DNA from: Geosiphon pyriformis
Taxonomy: Eukaryota; Glomeromycota; Glomeromycetes; Archaeosporales; Geosiphonaceae
NCBI GenBank assembly: GCA_016748015.1
Contig: JAAOMT010000664.1
Span: 2,023,799-2,087,798 of the forward strand
Direction: 5' to 3'
DNA: 64,000 nt
In this document: piece after piece, positions 1 through 11,139 of the stretch
Numbering within the stretch: the stretch's first letter is position 1
Layout of the letters: the number at the start of each line of letters is the position of its first letter
Made by a program: the position numbers and the translations under genes
The notes under the pieces: model-generated
Databases searched by the model: none
What the model was told of the DNA's origin: nothing
The model's input: only the letters and a program-made list of their open reading frames with translations

Positions 1-72
1 ATCTTACCAACAAAAATGTGTTATATCAATAGACTGAAAAACAACAGAAGTCTTTGAAACCCTCAAAACAAA

Positions 73-480
73 ATTGACAACAGCTCCAGTTCTTATTTAC
101 CCAAACTTCAACAAATAGTTCTAACTAGTTACTGATGCTTTACATATAGCATTTGGTGCCATTCTATCACAATTAGATAAAAATAGCCAAGAACAAGTTA
201 TTGTTTATACCAGTAAGACACTCAAACCAACAAAACTCAAATATGACTCAACTAAATTAGAAGCTATTACAATCATTTGGGCTCTTAAATACTTTCAACA
301 ATACTTGAGGAATGGAAAAGAATTTGACATTATAATTAACAATATTGGCCTTAAATGGCTCAATAAAAAAAAACTAAACAAAGTGTCAAACAGTCTTAAT
401 GGAATAATTTCTTAACAGACTACAAGTATATTATACATTACAAACCAGAAAAATTACACACCAATGTTGATAGCCTTTCA
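73..480 (+). pseudogene. RNase H remnant of gypsy pol (copy 1)
   Basis: Translation in pieces matches the RNase HI-type domain of Ty3/gypsy pol at 48580-48906. The recognisable blocks are an ALHIAFGAILSQ-like stretch, a Leu-Lys-Pro-Thr stretch followed by a Glu-rich helix, and IIWALKYFQQYL. In the family this domain degrades the RNA strand of the RNA:DNA hybrid during reverse transcription. The frame breaks near 377-400, where bases are missing relative to the complete copy. It is not functional. Confidence 0.8.
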
Positions 481-540
481 AAAATAAAACAAAATTAACA
501 CCAACAACAATTTCACCACAACTTACCAATCTACCAACAA

Positions 541-1870
541 AATAACCAAACAACAATAGATTTCAGAAATTACAACAACATTAAAAACTATTTGGAGACT
601 TTTATCATGTCAGAAAATTGGTTTTCAAGTAAAAAACATCGGTTACAACATCAATCAAAACAATATTTTATATACTACAACAAAATTTATTATAAAAATT
701 GCAAAAATCCAAACCAATTACTCAGATTAGTACAAAAAAATAAAAAAAAAACAATTCTATATAACATGTACACAGATTTTTCTTCAACATACTTGAAAAA
801 AGATAGAACAATTCAAAAAACCCTTAAATATTATTTTTAGCTCTACATATAAAAAAACATTTAACAATATGTAGAATTTTGTAATAGTTGTTAAAAAAGA
901 GAAAGAACTTGCCTCATGGAATCTTTAAATCCAATCAAAGTTGAACAATCTTTTGACAGAATTAGAATTGATTTAATTAGACTATTACCTATTACAACCC
1001 AAGAAAATTGTTATATTGCAGTTGCAGTAGATTATCTTACCAAATGGCTTAAAGTTAGAATCATCCAAAGAGCAGATACAAAATTAGTAACAAATTTCAT
1101 TTATGAAGACATTATTTGTAGACATAAATGTCCAATTGAACTTTTATCTAATCAAGAAACACATTTTGTAAACAACTTGATACAAGAAATTTGTGAATAA
1201 TTTAATGTCAAAAGATCTCTATTATCACTTTATTACTCCCAAACAAATAAACTTGTAAAACGTTTTAACAGAACATTGTGTAAATTTTTAGCCAAAGTCT
1301 TAACTGATTTTGAGCAGGAATGAGATATATTTATTTTATTAGTGTTACTAACATACAAAACACTAAAACAAAATACTATGAAACACACACTATTTAATCT
1401 TACTTATGGAAAAACAACAATATTACCAATTAATTTCACAGTGGAAACACATCCAGTGCAACCAATCAATAAAAAAAACTTTCAAAAAACACTTCAAAGA
1501 AGAGTCTACACTTTTCTTAGTACTCTGAAAGAAAAAAGACAAATAACAGCCACTCATATTAAACACTCTCAAGCTCAATAAAAAGAAAGACATAACAACA
1601 AACTGCTACCAATTACCAATGAATTTAAAGTTGGAAATAAAGTTTTCTTATACAGAACTAAAACTGAAAAACAATAAAGTAAGAAATTTGAATATAAATG
1701 AGATAGACTATTTTATATTCATAAAATCTTAGACAATAGATCATACAAATTAAAACTTAATAACAAAATACTAACAAAAGTTGCATATAGAGATTGATTA
1801 AAACACTATTATTTCAAAACAAATTCTGAACCATTAATTTTACAAATTGGTACACATTCTTCTTTAATTA
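541..1870 (+). pseudogene. Integrase remnant of gypsy pol (copy 1)
   Basis: Three open pieces (592-840, 916-1200, 1342-1581) plus the C-terminal tail align end to end with the integrase at 49073-50330. The N-terminal zinc-binding region is broken by stops near 840. The core keeps its first Asp in a RIDLIRLLP context, but the second Asp is Asn (LLSNQETHF against LLSDQKTHF in the other copy). The Glu motif around 1240-1270 reads as an altered KLVKRFNR-like stretch with Lys in place of Glu. Loss of two of the three catalytic acids, each through G-to-A, means the enzyme cannot be active. Confidence 0.82.
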
Positions 1871-2111
1871 ATCCTAAAGATATTTCTTAAAATTTAGAAC
1901 CAATAGTTATAATAGAACAATAACCAAACTTGGACACTTAATTTAACATTTTTATAACAATCCCTTTAATAATACACAAAATGTAAAACAAAAATAGTAA
2001 ATAATTACAAAAAACACCCAACTCCAAAAAACAAATAAAATCTTATATTCAAAAATTATTTTTTTTATTTTTTTTAAAAGTTTTATTTATTAGTTAGTTA
2101 TTTTATTATGA

Positions 2112-2804
2112 TTATTCTTCAAAATATCCTAAAAATTAATATTAGCTTTGAAAACACTTTTTAATTTATTTATAATGATTAATAGAAGTCAAATTAATTA
2201 CATTCAAAAAGAAACCACAGCACCAATAGTAAATAATTCTTAGAATTATTACTCTTATAGAAGAAATACAAGAAGTTATTCTGAAATTCAATTACCAGAA
2301 CTTTTAAAGCAAGCATTAAAAAAAAACCTTTTATTTGCCTCTATTAACATTTCACCAAATACTATAATTTAACAAAAACTTTTACTATTTCTCAATAAAC
2401 AGAACAATAACTATACTCTTATCTATATATATTTTCATATTGGAAAAACACTTTATGAACGAAAACTGGAACTTAAAACAACAAACATCACTCTTGAAGC
2501 TATATAAAAACAAATTCACAATGAATTCAAGACAGCAGCTGGACCAATAAACACTTACTACAAAGTTAAAACAGCTTTTAAACTCTATAACTTATTTAAT
2601 ACTTGTGAAAATGTCTTACAAAATCCAATACTTTATCCAATAAAGATTCAGTACATTGGAAAGCTTACAGAACTGAAATTTCAACAATTTTCAGACCAAA
2701 TTACTTTAATTATCTTGGATTACTATCTTAATATTACAGATAGTACTTGGACTTCAATGAAGCTTAGTTTTGAGAAAGAGATTATGTTACCAGTAGAATT
2801 TTAG
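2112..2804 (+). pseudogene. Extra 3' ORF of the gypsy element, decayed copy
   Basis: This is the same unknown ORF as at 50604-51311, between integrase and LTR. It is readable from about 2175 (MINRSQINYIQK) to a TAG at 2802-2804, which lies inside the LTR. Internal stops replace Gln codons. This copy keeps a Trp codon at 2748-2750 where the better copy has TAG, so the two together show that the ancestral reading frame ran on into the LTR. I recognise no family. Conservation of the same frame in two diverged copies is the evidence that it once coded for protein. Confidence 0.65.
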
Positions 2805-3753
2805 CTATTAATTAGCATAAAGTTACTCTTATAATTCCTATTATTAATTAGTATATATTATTATTATTTCAATTATTACTTATTATTTAATCAAAATATC
2901 AAATATCATTATTCAATTAATAATCTAATTTGTATCATAGAAATTAAGATAATAAAATTACACAATATCTTAAACCATTTAATATTCAAAAATTCGGCAA
3001 AATTAGCAGAAATTGGCCGAAATAATTAATAGTTTGTAGAAATAACTTGTAGTTTACTGAAATATATCTTTAGTTTACCAAAATTATAGCAAAAAAAAAA
3101 GTGCAAGTTTAAAGACTAGTACTATAACAAGTTGTATAAAAAAAGCTTTTTTCTTTAAAAAAATGTATTTTACCATAGTATTTTACCCTTTAGATATCTT
3201 AATTAGAAACAAATTATCTCTTACACATTTTTACAAAATAAAAATAAAAATTAAATATTCAAAAACCAAATCCTTAACTATTACACTTGAAATTCTCTCA
3301 GAACAACTAACATTTTAAAATTGATTAGCTACCAATTTCAGTAATTTGTTAGTAACTTCAGGCCTGAATAGAAAACGTTTCTCTTGTTAGAATTCTATTT
3401 CTTTTACTTTTCTTTTATTTTTTTTTACTTTTTTTATTATAATTATTAAGGTAGCTTACAGACAAAATTTCTGTAGAAGAGTTAACTTTTACAGCAAAGT
3501 AACTACACATTTTTAGTAAGCTTTTAGATAAGCAATTCCTAAGAAAAAGTTGATATTTACTATAACATAACTACACAAAACAACTGGCACAGAATTAACC
3601 ATTCCACTTATAAGCCCAGCAGTTCAAATTATAAGAGATAATTTGAAGATAAATTCAGTTATTGGAGGTTTAACTACTTCCAAAAAAACATAAATTCACA
3701 ACCAACAGGCATTAACAACATTTAAGAAAAGAGACCAAAAACTTCTAATAATA
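2785..3753 (+). repeat. 3' LTR of gypsy copy 1
   Basis: It begins TGTTACCAG and ends in CTAATAATA, a decayed CTGGTAACA. It is 969 bp long, the same length as the 3' LTR at 51292-52260, and colinear with it. It contains the roughly 20-bp-spaced motif array (2993-3083) and a TATA box at about 3135 followed by A-rich sequence. Confidence 0.9.
2993..3083 (+). promoter_or_regulatory. 20-bp-phased motif array in LTR U3 (copy 1)
   Basis: Five related motifs of the form TTsGCCGAAAT start at 2993, 3013, 3033, 3053 and 3074, a spacing of 20-21 bp. The array lies about 50-140 bp upstream of the LTR TATA box. The same arrangement is seen in both LTRs of the other copy. It is likely an activator- or repressor-binding array; the bound factor is unknown. 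Confidence 0.55.
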
Positions 3754-3823
3754 CCAGAACTGAATTTTAAATATTTTTTTTACTTCTATTGCTACTGCTA
3801 TATATACATAGTTGGTATTATAC

Positions 3824-3934
3824 AAAATTTCTGAAATTCTGCAATTTTTTTAAAGGAATTCTGGAATTCTGTGATTTCTTATGAAAAATTCTGGAATCTT
3901 GCAATTTCTTTAGAAAAATTCTGGAATTTTTCTG
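3824..3934. repeat. Tandem repeat, period about 30 bp, four units
   Basis: Four imperfect units share the core AAATTCTGGAATTCTGCAAT with a T-rich end. They start near 3824, 3852, 3881 and 3912, about 70 bp after the gypsy LTR. The units are internally near-palindromic around GAATTC. No coding capacity. Confidence 0.75.
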
Positions 3935-6410
3935 TTATTATATTTATTTCTAATTGGCTATTTTTCTAACTATATACTACTTCTACTTTTTATAAGTAAT
4001 ACTACTAATATCATATAATTAATTACTTTATTTTTAGATAGTAATTATTAATCACTTTTAATAGTTATATAAATAATAACTTTTTTAGCTATAAAAATAT
4101 ATAATTAAAGTAATAAAATAAAATTCACTATTAATTACTTTTTTTTATATTATTTATTTACTTTTCTCTATCTTTAAGTATCTAAACATCTTGAAATAAA
4201 AAATTATTTGTTGGTATTTACATATCTATTTTTTTTTTGATTTGTATTGTTAGATTAATCTTAAAAGTAATTGCTTGCTCTTGTAATTTATTGAATAAAA
4301 AAACGATTAAAAAACACAACAATATTATTATTAATTTTAAAAATCATTAAGTTAAAGCATAAAATAATAGCAGTAGTGTTATTTTATTGACAATTATAAA
4401 TTATTTCTCTATTTTCAGATTTTCAAAAAAGATTAGCAACTGTAATTTCTATAAGACTAGTTATGTATATTAAATTTATATATATTTAATTTGCTCTTTT
4501 ATTGTAATTTTTCTTTAATTATTTTTATTATTTTACAACTTTGTTTTTATTTGCTATCTGTTAGCTTATTACTTTAATTTGTAACAATATTTTAATCTTA
4601 AGTAAACTATTTTTAAGTAATATTAACCAACAAAATTATAAGTTTTTTGCATATTTTATAGAACCAATAAAAACTTATAATTTTTTTTTAGTGTATTTTT
4701 TTTTATTGAATTAATAGCAAAAATTAATAATTAAGTTATAATATTTTTTATAATTAAAAAACTATTATCACAAAAAATATTAAATCTGTTATAAGCCAAA
4801 AAAATTTTATTAAAAAAAATCTTAAAAAAACTTTTTTTTATTTATATATCTTAAAAATTATTAATATTTAAACTTTTTTAAGACTAAAAAACTGATTTAC
4901 TTATTAAATAAAAATTCAAAAAATTCAAAATTATTTTTAAAATTTATTAATAATATTAAACAAGTTAGCAGTCTTTTTAAACAAGTCTTTAATTATATTC
5001 AATATTTTCTTATATTTAATAATTTTTATAATATTAAAAAAGATTTTATTATCAATATAAGTTAAAAACATATACTAATAATATTATATAACAAAAATAT
5101 TATTTAAAACTAATTACTTTTTTGTTTAATTTTTTATAATTTTATTAATATTAGCTTTTTTTTAACAACTAAATAATTTAAAACCTGTAAAATAGATATT
5201 TCAAAATGTTTTTGATAGTATGTTTTTTATTAATAGTAAAATCATCTATTTAATAAATAATAACAAATTAAATTTTGGATTTTTCAGTCTAATAAAATTT
5301 AATAAGCTTAAATACATAATAAAATTTTCTTATATTAGATAAAACAAATCTAATATTATTAAAACTAATATTTAAATTCAACAAAATTCAAATCTTTAAA
5401 GTTTTTACAATATTAAAAAAAATTCACTAATCTATTAAAAAACAAATTTATTATTAAATTTTAAATATAATACTTTAACAATTTTAAAATCAGAATTTTT
5501 AACTTATAAAACCTAAAAAATATTTTAATAAAAACATTATTATATTTTTTATGCCATATATTTTTTTTTATTAAAACATTTAATAATGTTATAGATAATT
5601 ATTTGAGTCTCAAAGCAAATAACAAACCCATAACTTGGTGCTCAATTGATAGTTGATGTTGGCAATTTCTGAAGGTGTGGTGTCTGAAGGTTTTAATTAA
5701 GTTCTTTGTATAATAAACAGAGATTCAATTGATAGTTTTATCCATAGCTTTCCGAAACTGCAGTTTCATCAATTTTTTTCTCAACATGATGGCTGGTAAT
5801 CCTTCTGGTAAGATATCCTCAATTCAAAGTGTCTACCTTTATTCCTGGGTTTTTTACCAGTGCTATATTCTGATGTCAGTACCTCCATATGTAAATCCTT
5901 TTAATTAAGTTAACAAACAACAGAGAAAATAAAGCAAGAAAAAAAAATAAAAAAAATAAGAAAAATAAGCCAAGGCAATTTGCACATTAGTATCTCATTA
6001 ATAGCCATGATCAAGAGCTATTGTTCTAATGTGGTTAAGTATCAATTATTATCAACATAAAGTATTGATAGTAAAGAATAAATTTGAGATAGTGAATAAT
6101 TATTTATTAATATTTGCAATATAGAAGGTTGCTTAAATCAAATCTAAACTGAGAGGTCTTGAGAATTCTAATAATTATGACTTGCAAGTCTAATTGACTC
6201 TAAGAGTCCTATTAACTCTGGAAGTCTAATTTTCTAGCTTTTAATACTACTACTATATATACCTAATTTATGTTCTATGAAATTGCTCACATTCTCAAGC
6301 AATGTGCTATAATTTCTTGAGCAATGCTCACATTGCTGAGCAATATGCTTACATGCTAACTACTACTCTCTTATTGGTCTATTATTTTTCTATATCTGTT
6401 TTCTTTATGA
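3935..6410. other. AT-rich spacer without recognisable genes
   Basis: Nearly all very AT-rich with no ORF of note. Exceptions are a less AT-rich patch at about 5590-5910, which I cannot assign, and a more mixed stretch at 5980-6410 with short inverted repeats such as GACTC-TAA-GAGTC near 6196-6208 and the cluster at 6282-6355. No tRNA or rRNA signature seen. Confidence 0.6.
6282..6355. repeat. Cluster of short inverted GCAAT/ATTGC repeats
   Basis: The pentamer core (A/G)GCAAT and its complement ATTGCT recur: ATTGCTCACATT, CAAGCAATGTGC, TTGAGCAATGCTCA (near-perfect palindrome) and CATTGCTGAGCAAT. The stretch could fold into alternative hairpins. Function unknown. Confidence 0.55.
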
Positions 6411-6529
6411 GTAATAATAAGCACAGTCTAATTACTATCTAAAGATATAAAATCAGACAAGATTCTTAGTTAAGTATGGCTTATGCACTTTCTATATATA
6501 ACCAGCTACTCAAGCCAATTAAGATGATA

Positions 6530-6877
6530 TTATACACCTAAATTGTCTATCAAAAAAATATCATGCAAAAAACCAAAACCTAATCTAAATAGACAATAAC
6601 ATAAACCAAAGCAAACATGAATACCCAATCTAACACCAAAACTGTAATATAAATCAGAAGACCACAAGAACAACAAACCAGATACCAAAAGAACAACAGA
6701 ATTATCATAAAGCAAAAAATTGTGTTTTTTATAGAAAGATCTAAGCTTAGCCACTGGCAGCCAAATATTATGCCTGTAACTTTTAGCAAGACCCCAAATC
6801 AATTTAATGACTACTGCTTTATTATTAGATTTAGCACCCAAATATTGTACAGTATTAATTATCCAACTTTTTAACAC
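6530..6877 (-). pseudogene. ORF2 C-terminal domain remnant (LINE I)
   Basis: The 115-residue open stretch contains VVIKLIWGLAKS and IWLPVAKLRSFYKK blocks that align with the ORF2 C-terminus in copy A (IVIKFVCCLAKSH..., TWLLRSKFW) and, more distantly, B and F. This tail is a conserved feature of the window's LINE family and has no known activity that I can name. Confidence 0.7.
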
Positions 6878-7618
6878 AAAACTTTTAGCTAGTGTTGTAT
6901 ATAAATTAATTAACTATTTAGTTTTATTTAGAGACAAAAAAATCACACTACCATTGGCAAAAGTACTACATAGCTTATTTTATTTTAACAATATGTCCAA
7001 CAATAAATTTTTTTTAGTACCACTATTATATATATATAAGAATATATGATTAAAATTCTTTATTTTTTCATATTAGATGCAAGCCACATTAGGATACTTG
7101 GAATTATACAACTTTTTTCTCTTAGCCATAAGCAATTAATAGTGCAAGATTTTTATAAGATAAAACTGAAGCATAGCTAAAAATATGTTGGTGTAATCAG
7201 AGTGAACTTTGCCATTAGAATGCCAAACACTAAAAGTTTTGATTATATCAAAACTATTATTAATATCTATACCCATAATGTTGTCAACATATCTGAATTC
7301 TTATCTAATAAAGTCAACTGTCTTAAACAAACTTTTGACAAAATAATGAGCATTTCTAAAGACAGATCTGTTTTTAACATTAAGAAAATAATATGGTATA
7401 CTAAGAGATAGTATGAAACTAAAAACAGTTACAGTATTGGCATAAAAATTGGCATGCTTATTTCTAACAATGTCAAAATAATTTTTAACTTTTTTCTATG
7501 TAACCAGTAATCCATTTTTTGAAATAATTTGGTGAATATGCTTCTTCTTAATCCAACACTTACTGTAAAAATTGAAACCAAGTACACTCAAGCCAAAGTT
7601 ACATATATTCAAAAACAC

Positions 7619-7930
7619 TTAGCTGTCTATAAATAAGATAACAGAACTGGAAACAAATATACAATCCAATGCAAGAACAATAGTCTGTAGTTCCACTAAA
7701 ATTGAAAACAGCAAACCATTTATTTTGACTTCAACACTAATATTAATAGCTGAGAAATAGACAGCAATACTACTACAAATACTTATTAAATCCAAATTTT
7801 TGATAGAACTATCTGTGTAAATTTTTACAGATCCTGATTTGAAACTTAGCAAATAAACATAAACATAACCAAGATTACAAAAGAAGTTAACAGAAGTAAT
7901 ACAAGAAAAAAGCATCACATTACTAGCCAA
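7619..7930 (-). pseudogene. RNase H domain remnant (LINE I)
   Basis: It contains KIYTDSSIKN, matching the first catalytic Asp motif of RNase HI (IYTDGSLSG in copy A) with the Gly lost. This is followed by LFSILVELQTIVLALD, matching the Glu motif (STxAELQAIxLALE), and FIDS, matching the third Asp motif (SDSQ). Order and spacing are as in copies A, B and F. Confidence 0.78.
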
Positions 7931-8230
7931 ACTGTCATTTCTAATAAACTCTATTAATAATTTGAATCAAACAGGAACTAGATCTCTAAGATCCAGTTTC
8001 TTCTACCTATAAAAAGTGTTCTATATAAAGCATATGTTATAATGATTTAAAATTTGGTTTACAAATATTATGCTGTATTTTTTAAGAGAACCAACCATAT
8101 TTAAATAACTATTTAAACTCAGTATGTTCAAAACTACAACACTATTTCTAGCCAGAAAAACATCAAACAGAATATTACTTAAAAACAGATTGCACAAAGC
8201 TAAAACACATATTGTATCTGTTAGAAAGCA

Positions 8231-9540
8231 AATGTTATAATTTAATAAATATTTTATTAATTAAAAAATATACAATTTTTTAAATAAAATTTTTTTAATA
8301 AAATTTTTTTAATTATTTGAGCAGTAAATAAAAAAAATTAATAAAAAATAATACAACATATTATTAAAAATTTTGAAATTTTTTATAATAATAATAATTA
8401 TATTAAAATTAATTTTAAACAAAAAAAACTTTTATTTAAAGTCAAAAAAAGTGCTTTTTAATAATTAAAAACTGTTTTATATTTATAATACTTAAAAAAA
8501 ATATTATTTATGTTTTTTTTATATATAATTAATTATTTAAATTAATTAAAACTATATTATATATTTATAATATAAATTTTTTTAATAAACTTACAAAATT
8601 TGTCTAAAATTAATTACAAATCAGTAATACTGCCAAAATTAATAAACTAATTTTAAATAAAATTTATATTATAAACAAAATTTCATAAATTAAATCTTAT
8701 TAAATTATATATATTAATTAAATTTGAATTAATAATAATAATTAAATTTTTTTTTATATTTAATTTCTAACTTAAAAGTTAGCAACCAAATATTTATTTT
8801 ACAATATATAATAAAACTCTAAACAAGATTTACAATACATAAACCAACTTTAATTGTATTTTTAAATATTAAAAGTAATTCAAAAACCCAATTCTTAAAA
8901 ATAAGTCTCTAATATTAAGCATATATACATAATTATTAACAGCAATATTATAAAACAATTAAAAAACAGAGATATTTACAAGTATTTTATCTGTTAAAAC
9001 AATGCATTTATTGAATTTTTATATTTTATATAGTATTTTTAACAAAAATATAAACAATATTAATAAATAACTATAAATAAATTATTTTTATATTTTAAAA
9101 ATAAAATAAAAGGCTTGATAATTAATAAAACAATAGTTTAAATATATTAATTATGTATTGTTATTTATTTAAAAAACAATAGCATATATATATAAAAGTA
9201 ATTTTAATTTTTTGGAAAAATAATAAATACTTTTTAATAAAATTTATTTTTTAATAAATATTTGTATTTAATTATAAATCTTAATTTTATGATTTGAAAT
9301 ATTAATTTCTAATTTTCAATTAATAAAATTTTATATTTAAACATTATTTTCAAATACAAACACTCAAACATTTATAAAAATTAAGCAATTACATAATTTT
9401 GATATGTAAATTTTTTCCAAGAAAATAAACTCGTAAATAAATAAATAAAACAGATATTCAAATATAAAACAAACACCATTTTAAAATGTGATTTAAATAC
9501 ATATTTGCTTATTCAGAAATTTCATTTTTTTGCCTGCCTA
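8231..9540. other. AT-rich spacer upstream of the F-box gene
   Basis: Almost pure A/T with short A- and T-runs and ATTATA-type low complexity. No ORF, RNA gene or element end recognised. It separates the LINE I relic from the gene island. Confidence 0.6.
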
Positions 9541-9554
9541 TTATATATATAAAA
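9541..9554 (+). promoter_or_regulatory. Candidate TATA box of the F-box gene
   Basis: TATTATATATATAAAA precedes the ATG at 9571 by about 20-30 bases. In such an AT-rich genome TATA-like strings are common, so support is mainly positional. A start site this close to the ATG would give a very short leader. Confidence 0.3.
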
Positions 9555-9570
9555 TTCAATTGCCACGAGA

Positions 9571-11139
9571 ATGGCGAGTCAATTTTCAAAAGAATGTCTT
9601 TCCAACATGTTTGAGTTTTGCGACGAAAAAACTTTATATTATTGTCTTTTTGTGAATCATGAGTGGTTGGTTGCTGCCGTCCCTACATTATGGGCAGACC
9701 CGTTTGGTGAATGCCTCTCACCCTTTGATGAGGATGAGGAGGTGGAACGCTTTGAGCGAAAGTCAATATTTCTCATTAGAACTTATGTATCATGTTTATC
9801 CGAGAACATAAGGGTATCTTTGTTTGGAGAAAACTCCAAAAACACCATGCCTACATCGATCAAACCAATGTTTGATTATGGGTCATTCCTTCAAAATCTC
9901 GATTACTATCAACTCTATAACTTGGTTGGGCTTTGGTTAGAAGAAACACAAATGGGTCTTGGGGCTCAAAAGAGCAATACTTCAAAATGTGATTTGCAGA
10001 ACAGGTTGCAAACCAAAGTTACTCGAGAACTTTGTAGGTTGTTTGTGGCCCAATCAATCGGAATTAAGCAACTTCGTTTACATACCAAGCTACGAGGACC
10101 ATTTGGCTTCGAGTCAGCCCCGGCAATTGTGTTTACCGAATTTCCTGGTGCTGTGAAGGCGTTTGATCAACTGGAATATCTTCAATGCATAGTAGAAAAA
10201 AATTTCTCCGAAGTTTTCGGTGGATTAGCAAACATCTGTCATAATATTCGCGATGTGGAGGTCATAGAATATAGGCAAGACAATCAGGATTTCGCGAATC
10301 TTATCGGTGCACAAAAAAGGTTGACTGGTTTGGATTTTTTTAGCGGAATCTCTCAAACCCCTCTTATCACTCAGTCACTTGGGGTGAAGGCACATTCACT
10401 TCTGGAACTAAGGCTTACTGGTAATCACTCCATCCCCCTCAACATATTTAATACCTCCCAGAGTTTATATTCGCTGGAACTGGTGGGCGATTATAAGATT
10501 GCTGATTTTAGAAAGTTGTCAGAATCATCGTTTAAATGTCTGCATTCATTATCACTTTCTCTTGAAAATATGCATATCAAGGAATTAAAAACCATTTTGA
10601 GAAATACTCATGGGAATCTAAAAGATATTGACATTACCTGGAATTTACCTCTTAGCCCAAAAGTTTGTGAACAAGTTATTGAGGCAATTCGACACTTTTG
10701 TCCAGGAGCTTTGTCCCTTGAATTGTCTTTGGAGCAGGAAGCCATGAAAAAAATCCCATCTCTCCTGAAATCTTTGACTTCTCTCGAATCACTGACTATT
10801 ATAGGAAAGTATGAAGAAGAAAACATGGGCTTCAAATTCAATGATCTTTTAGCCGAAGTTGGGGACAATCTCCCTTGCTCACTACACGTACTTGACTTAA
10901 GTGAAAGTTGCTGGATTATAGACGGTCCTGAATTAGAAAATTTCCTTACTCAATGTGAAGTTAAATTGAATGTTCCTTTATATTTAGAACTTTCTCATAT
11001 GACTGATGAAATTCTAGAGATTGGCAGACGCTATCAAAAAAAAGGTATCCTAAGGGAGAACGAGTGCATGAAAACTTACATTCCCAATCAAGGTATCAGA
11101 ATAGAAATTGGGGATCTTGCTCCATTTACTGAAGAATGA
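9571..11139 (+). CDS. F-box protein with leucine-rich C-terminal region
   Basis: An intact, intronless 522-residue ORF. Residues about 4-45 (FSKECLSNMFEFCDEKTLYYCLFVNHEW...PTLWADPF) have the F-box-like pattern: an early hydrophobic helix, a CxxVNxxW-type helix and a terminal LWxDPF. Residues about 190-490 contain repeated leucine-rich segments (for example SLLELRLTGN, SLYSLELVGD, CLHSLSLSLENM, SLESLTIIG) that resemble degenerate LRRs. Such proteins usually act as substrate receptors of SCF (Skp1-cullin) ubiquitin ligases; the substrate is unknown. The family is strongly expanded in arbuscular mycorrhizal fungi. The start ATG is the first in frame after the AT-rich spacer. Base composition is clearly less AT-rich than the surroundings, there are no stops and CpG is retained, all consistent with a living host gene. 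It converges with the gene at 11547-13329. Confidence 0.9.
   Translation: MASQFSKECLSNMFEFCDEKTLYYCLFVNHEWLVAAVPTLWADPFGECLSPFDEDEEVERFERKSIFLIRTYVSCLSENIRVSLFGENSKNTMPTSIKPMFDYGSFLQNLDYYQLYNLVGLWLEETQMGLGAQKSNTSKCDLQNRLQTKVTRELCRLFVAQSIGIKQLRLHTKLRGPFGFESAPAIVFTEFPGAVKAFDQLEYLQCIVEKNFSEVFGGLANICHNIRDVEVIEYRQDNQDFANLIGAQKRLTGLDFFSGISQTPLITQSLGVKAHSLLELRLTGNHSIPLNIFNTSQSLYSLELVGDYKIADFRKLSESSFKCLHSLSLSLENMHIKELKTILRNTHGNLKDIDITWNLPLSPKVCEQVIEAIRHFCPGALSLELSLEQEAMKKIPSLLKSLTSLESLTIIGKYEEENMGFKFNDLLAEVGDNLPCSLHVLDLSESCWIIDGPELENFLTQCEVKLNVPLYLELSHMTDEILEIGRRYQKKGILRENECMKTYIPNQGIRIEIGDLAPFTEE

Larger units (their letters stand above)
1..3753 (+). mobile_element. Ty3/gypsy LTR retrotransposon, decayed left-truncated copy 1
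   Basis: This is the 3' part of the same element family that is complete at 42404-52260. Base 1 aligns with about 48508 in the complete copy, in the connection between RT and RNase H, and the alignment runs colinearly through RNase H, integrase, the extra 3' ORF and the 3' LTR. The 5' part lies outside the window. All frames are broken by stops and small indels. In two hand-aligned 60-base stretches (61-120 and 241-300 against the other copy) I count 18 differences; 16 are transitions with A/T in this copy and G/C in the other. It is an old, inactive copy that has drifted toward AT. Confidence 0.9.
6411..8230 (-). mobile_element. LINE copy I, 5'-truncated 3' end
   Basis: A reverse-strand LINE tail holding the RNase H and C-terminal parts of ORF2 plus the family's conserved 3' UTR. 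The 3' UTR region at 6411-6525 (GCACTTTCTA..., CTCAAGCCAATTAAG) is closest to copy A. Its 5' limit near 8230 corresponds to the end of the RT region, so it is truncated as target-primed reverse transcription commonly leaves copies. Many stops; inactive. Confidence 0.8.

Noticed and set aside
3824-3934. CRISPR-like short regular repeats
   Set aside because: Four contiguous imperfect units with no unique spacers in a eukaryotic context; a minisatellite.
7202-7411. 69-codon plus-strand ORF at 7202
   Set aside because: Antisense to the RNase H/C-terminal linker of LINE I, which explains its sequence.
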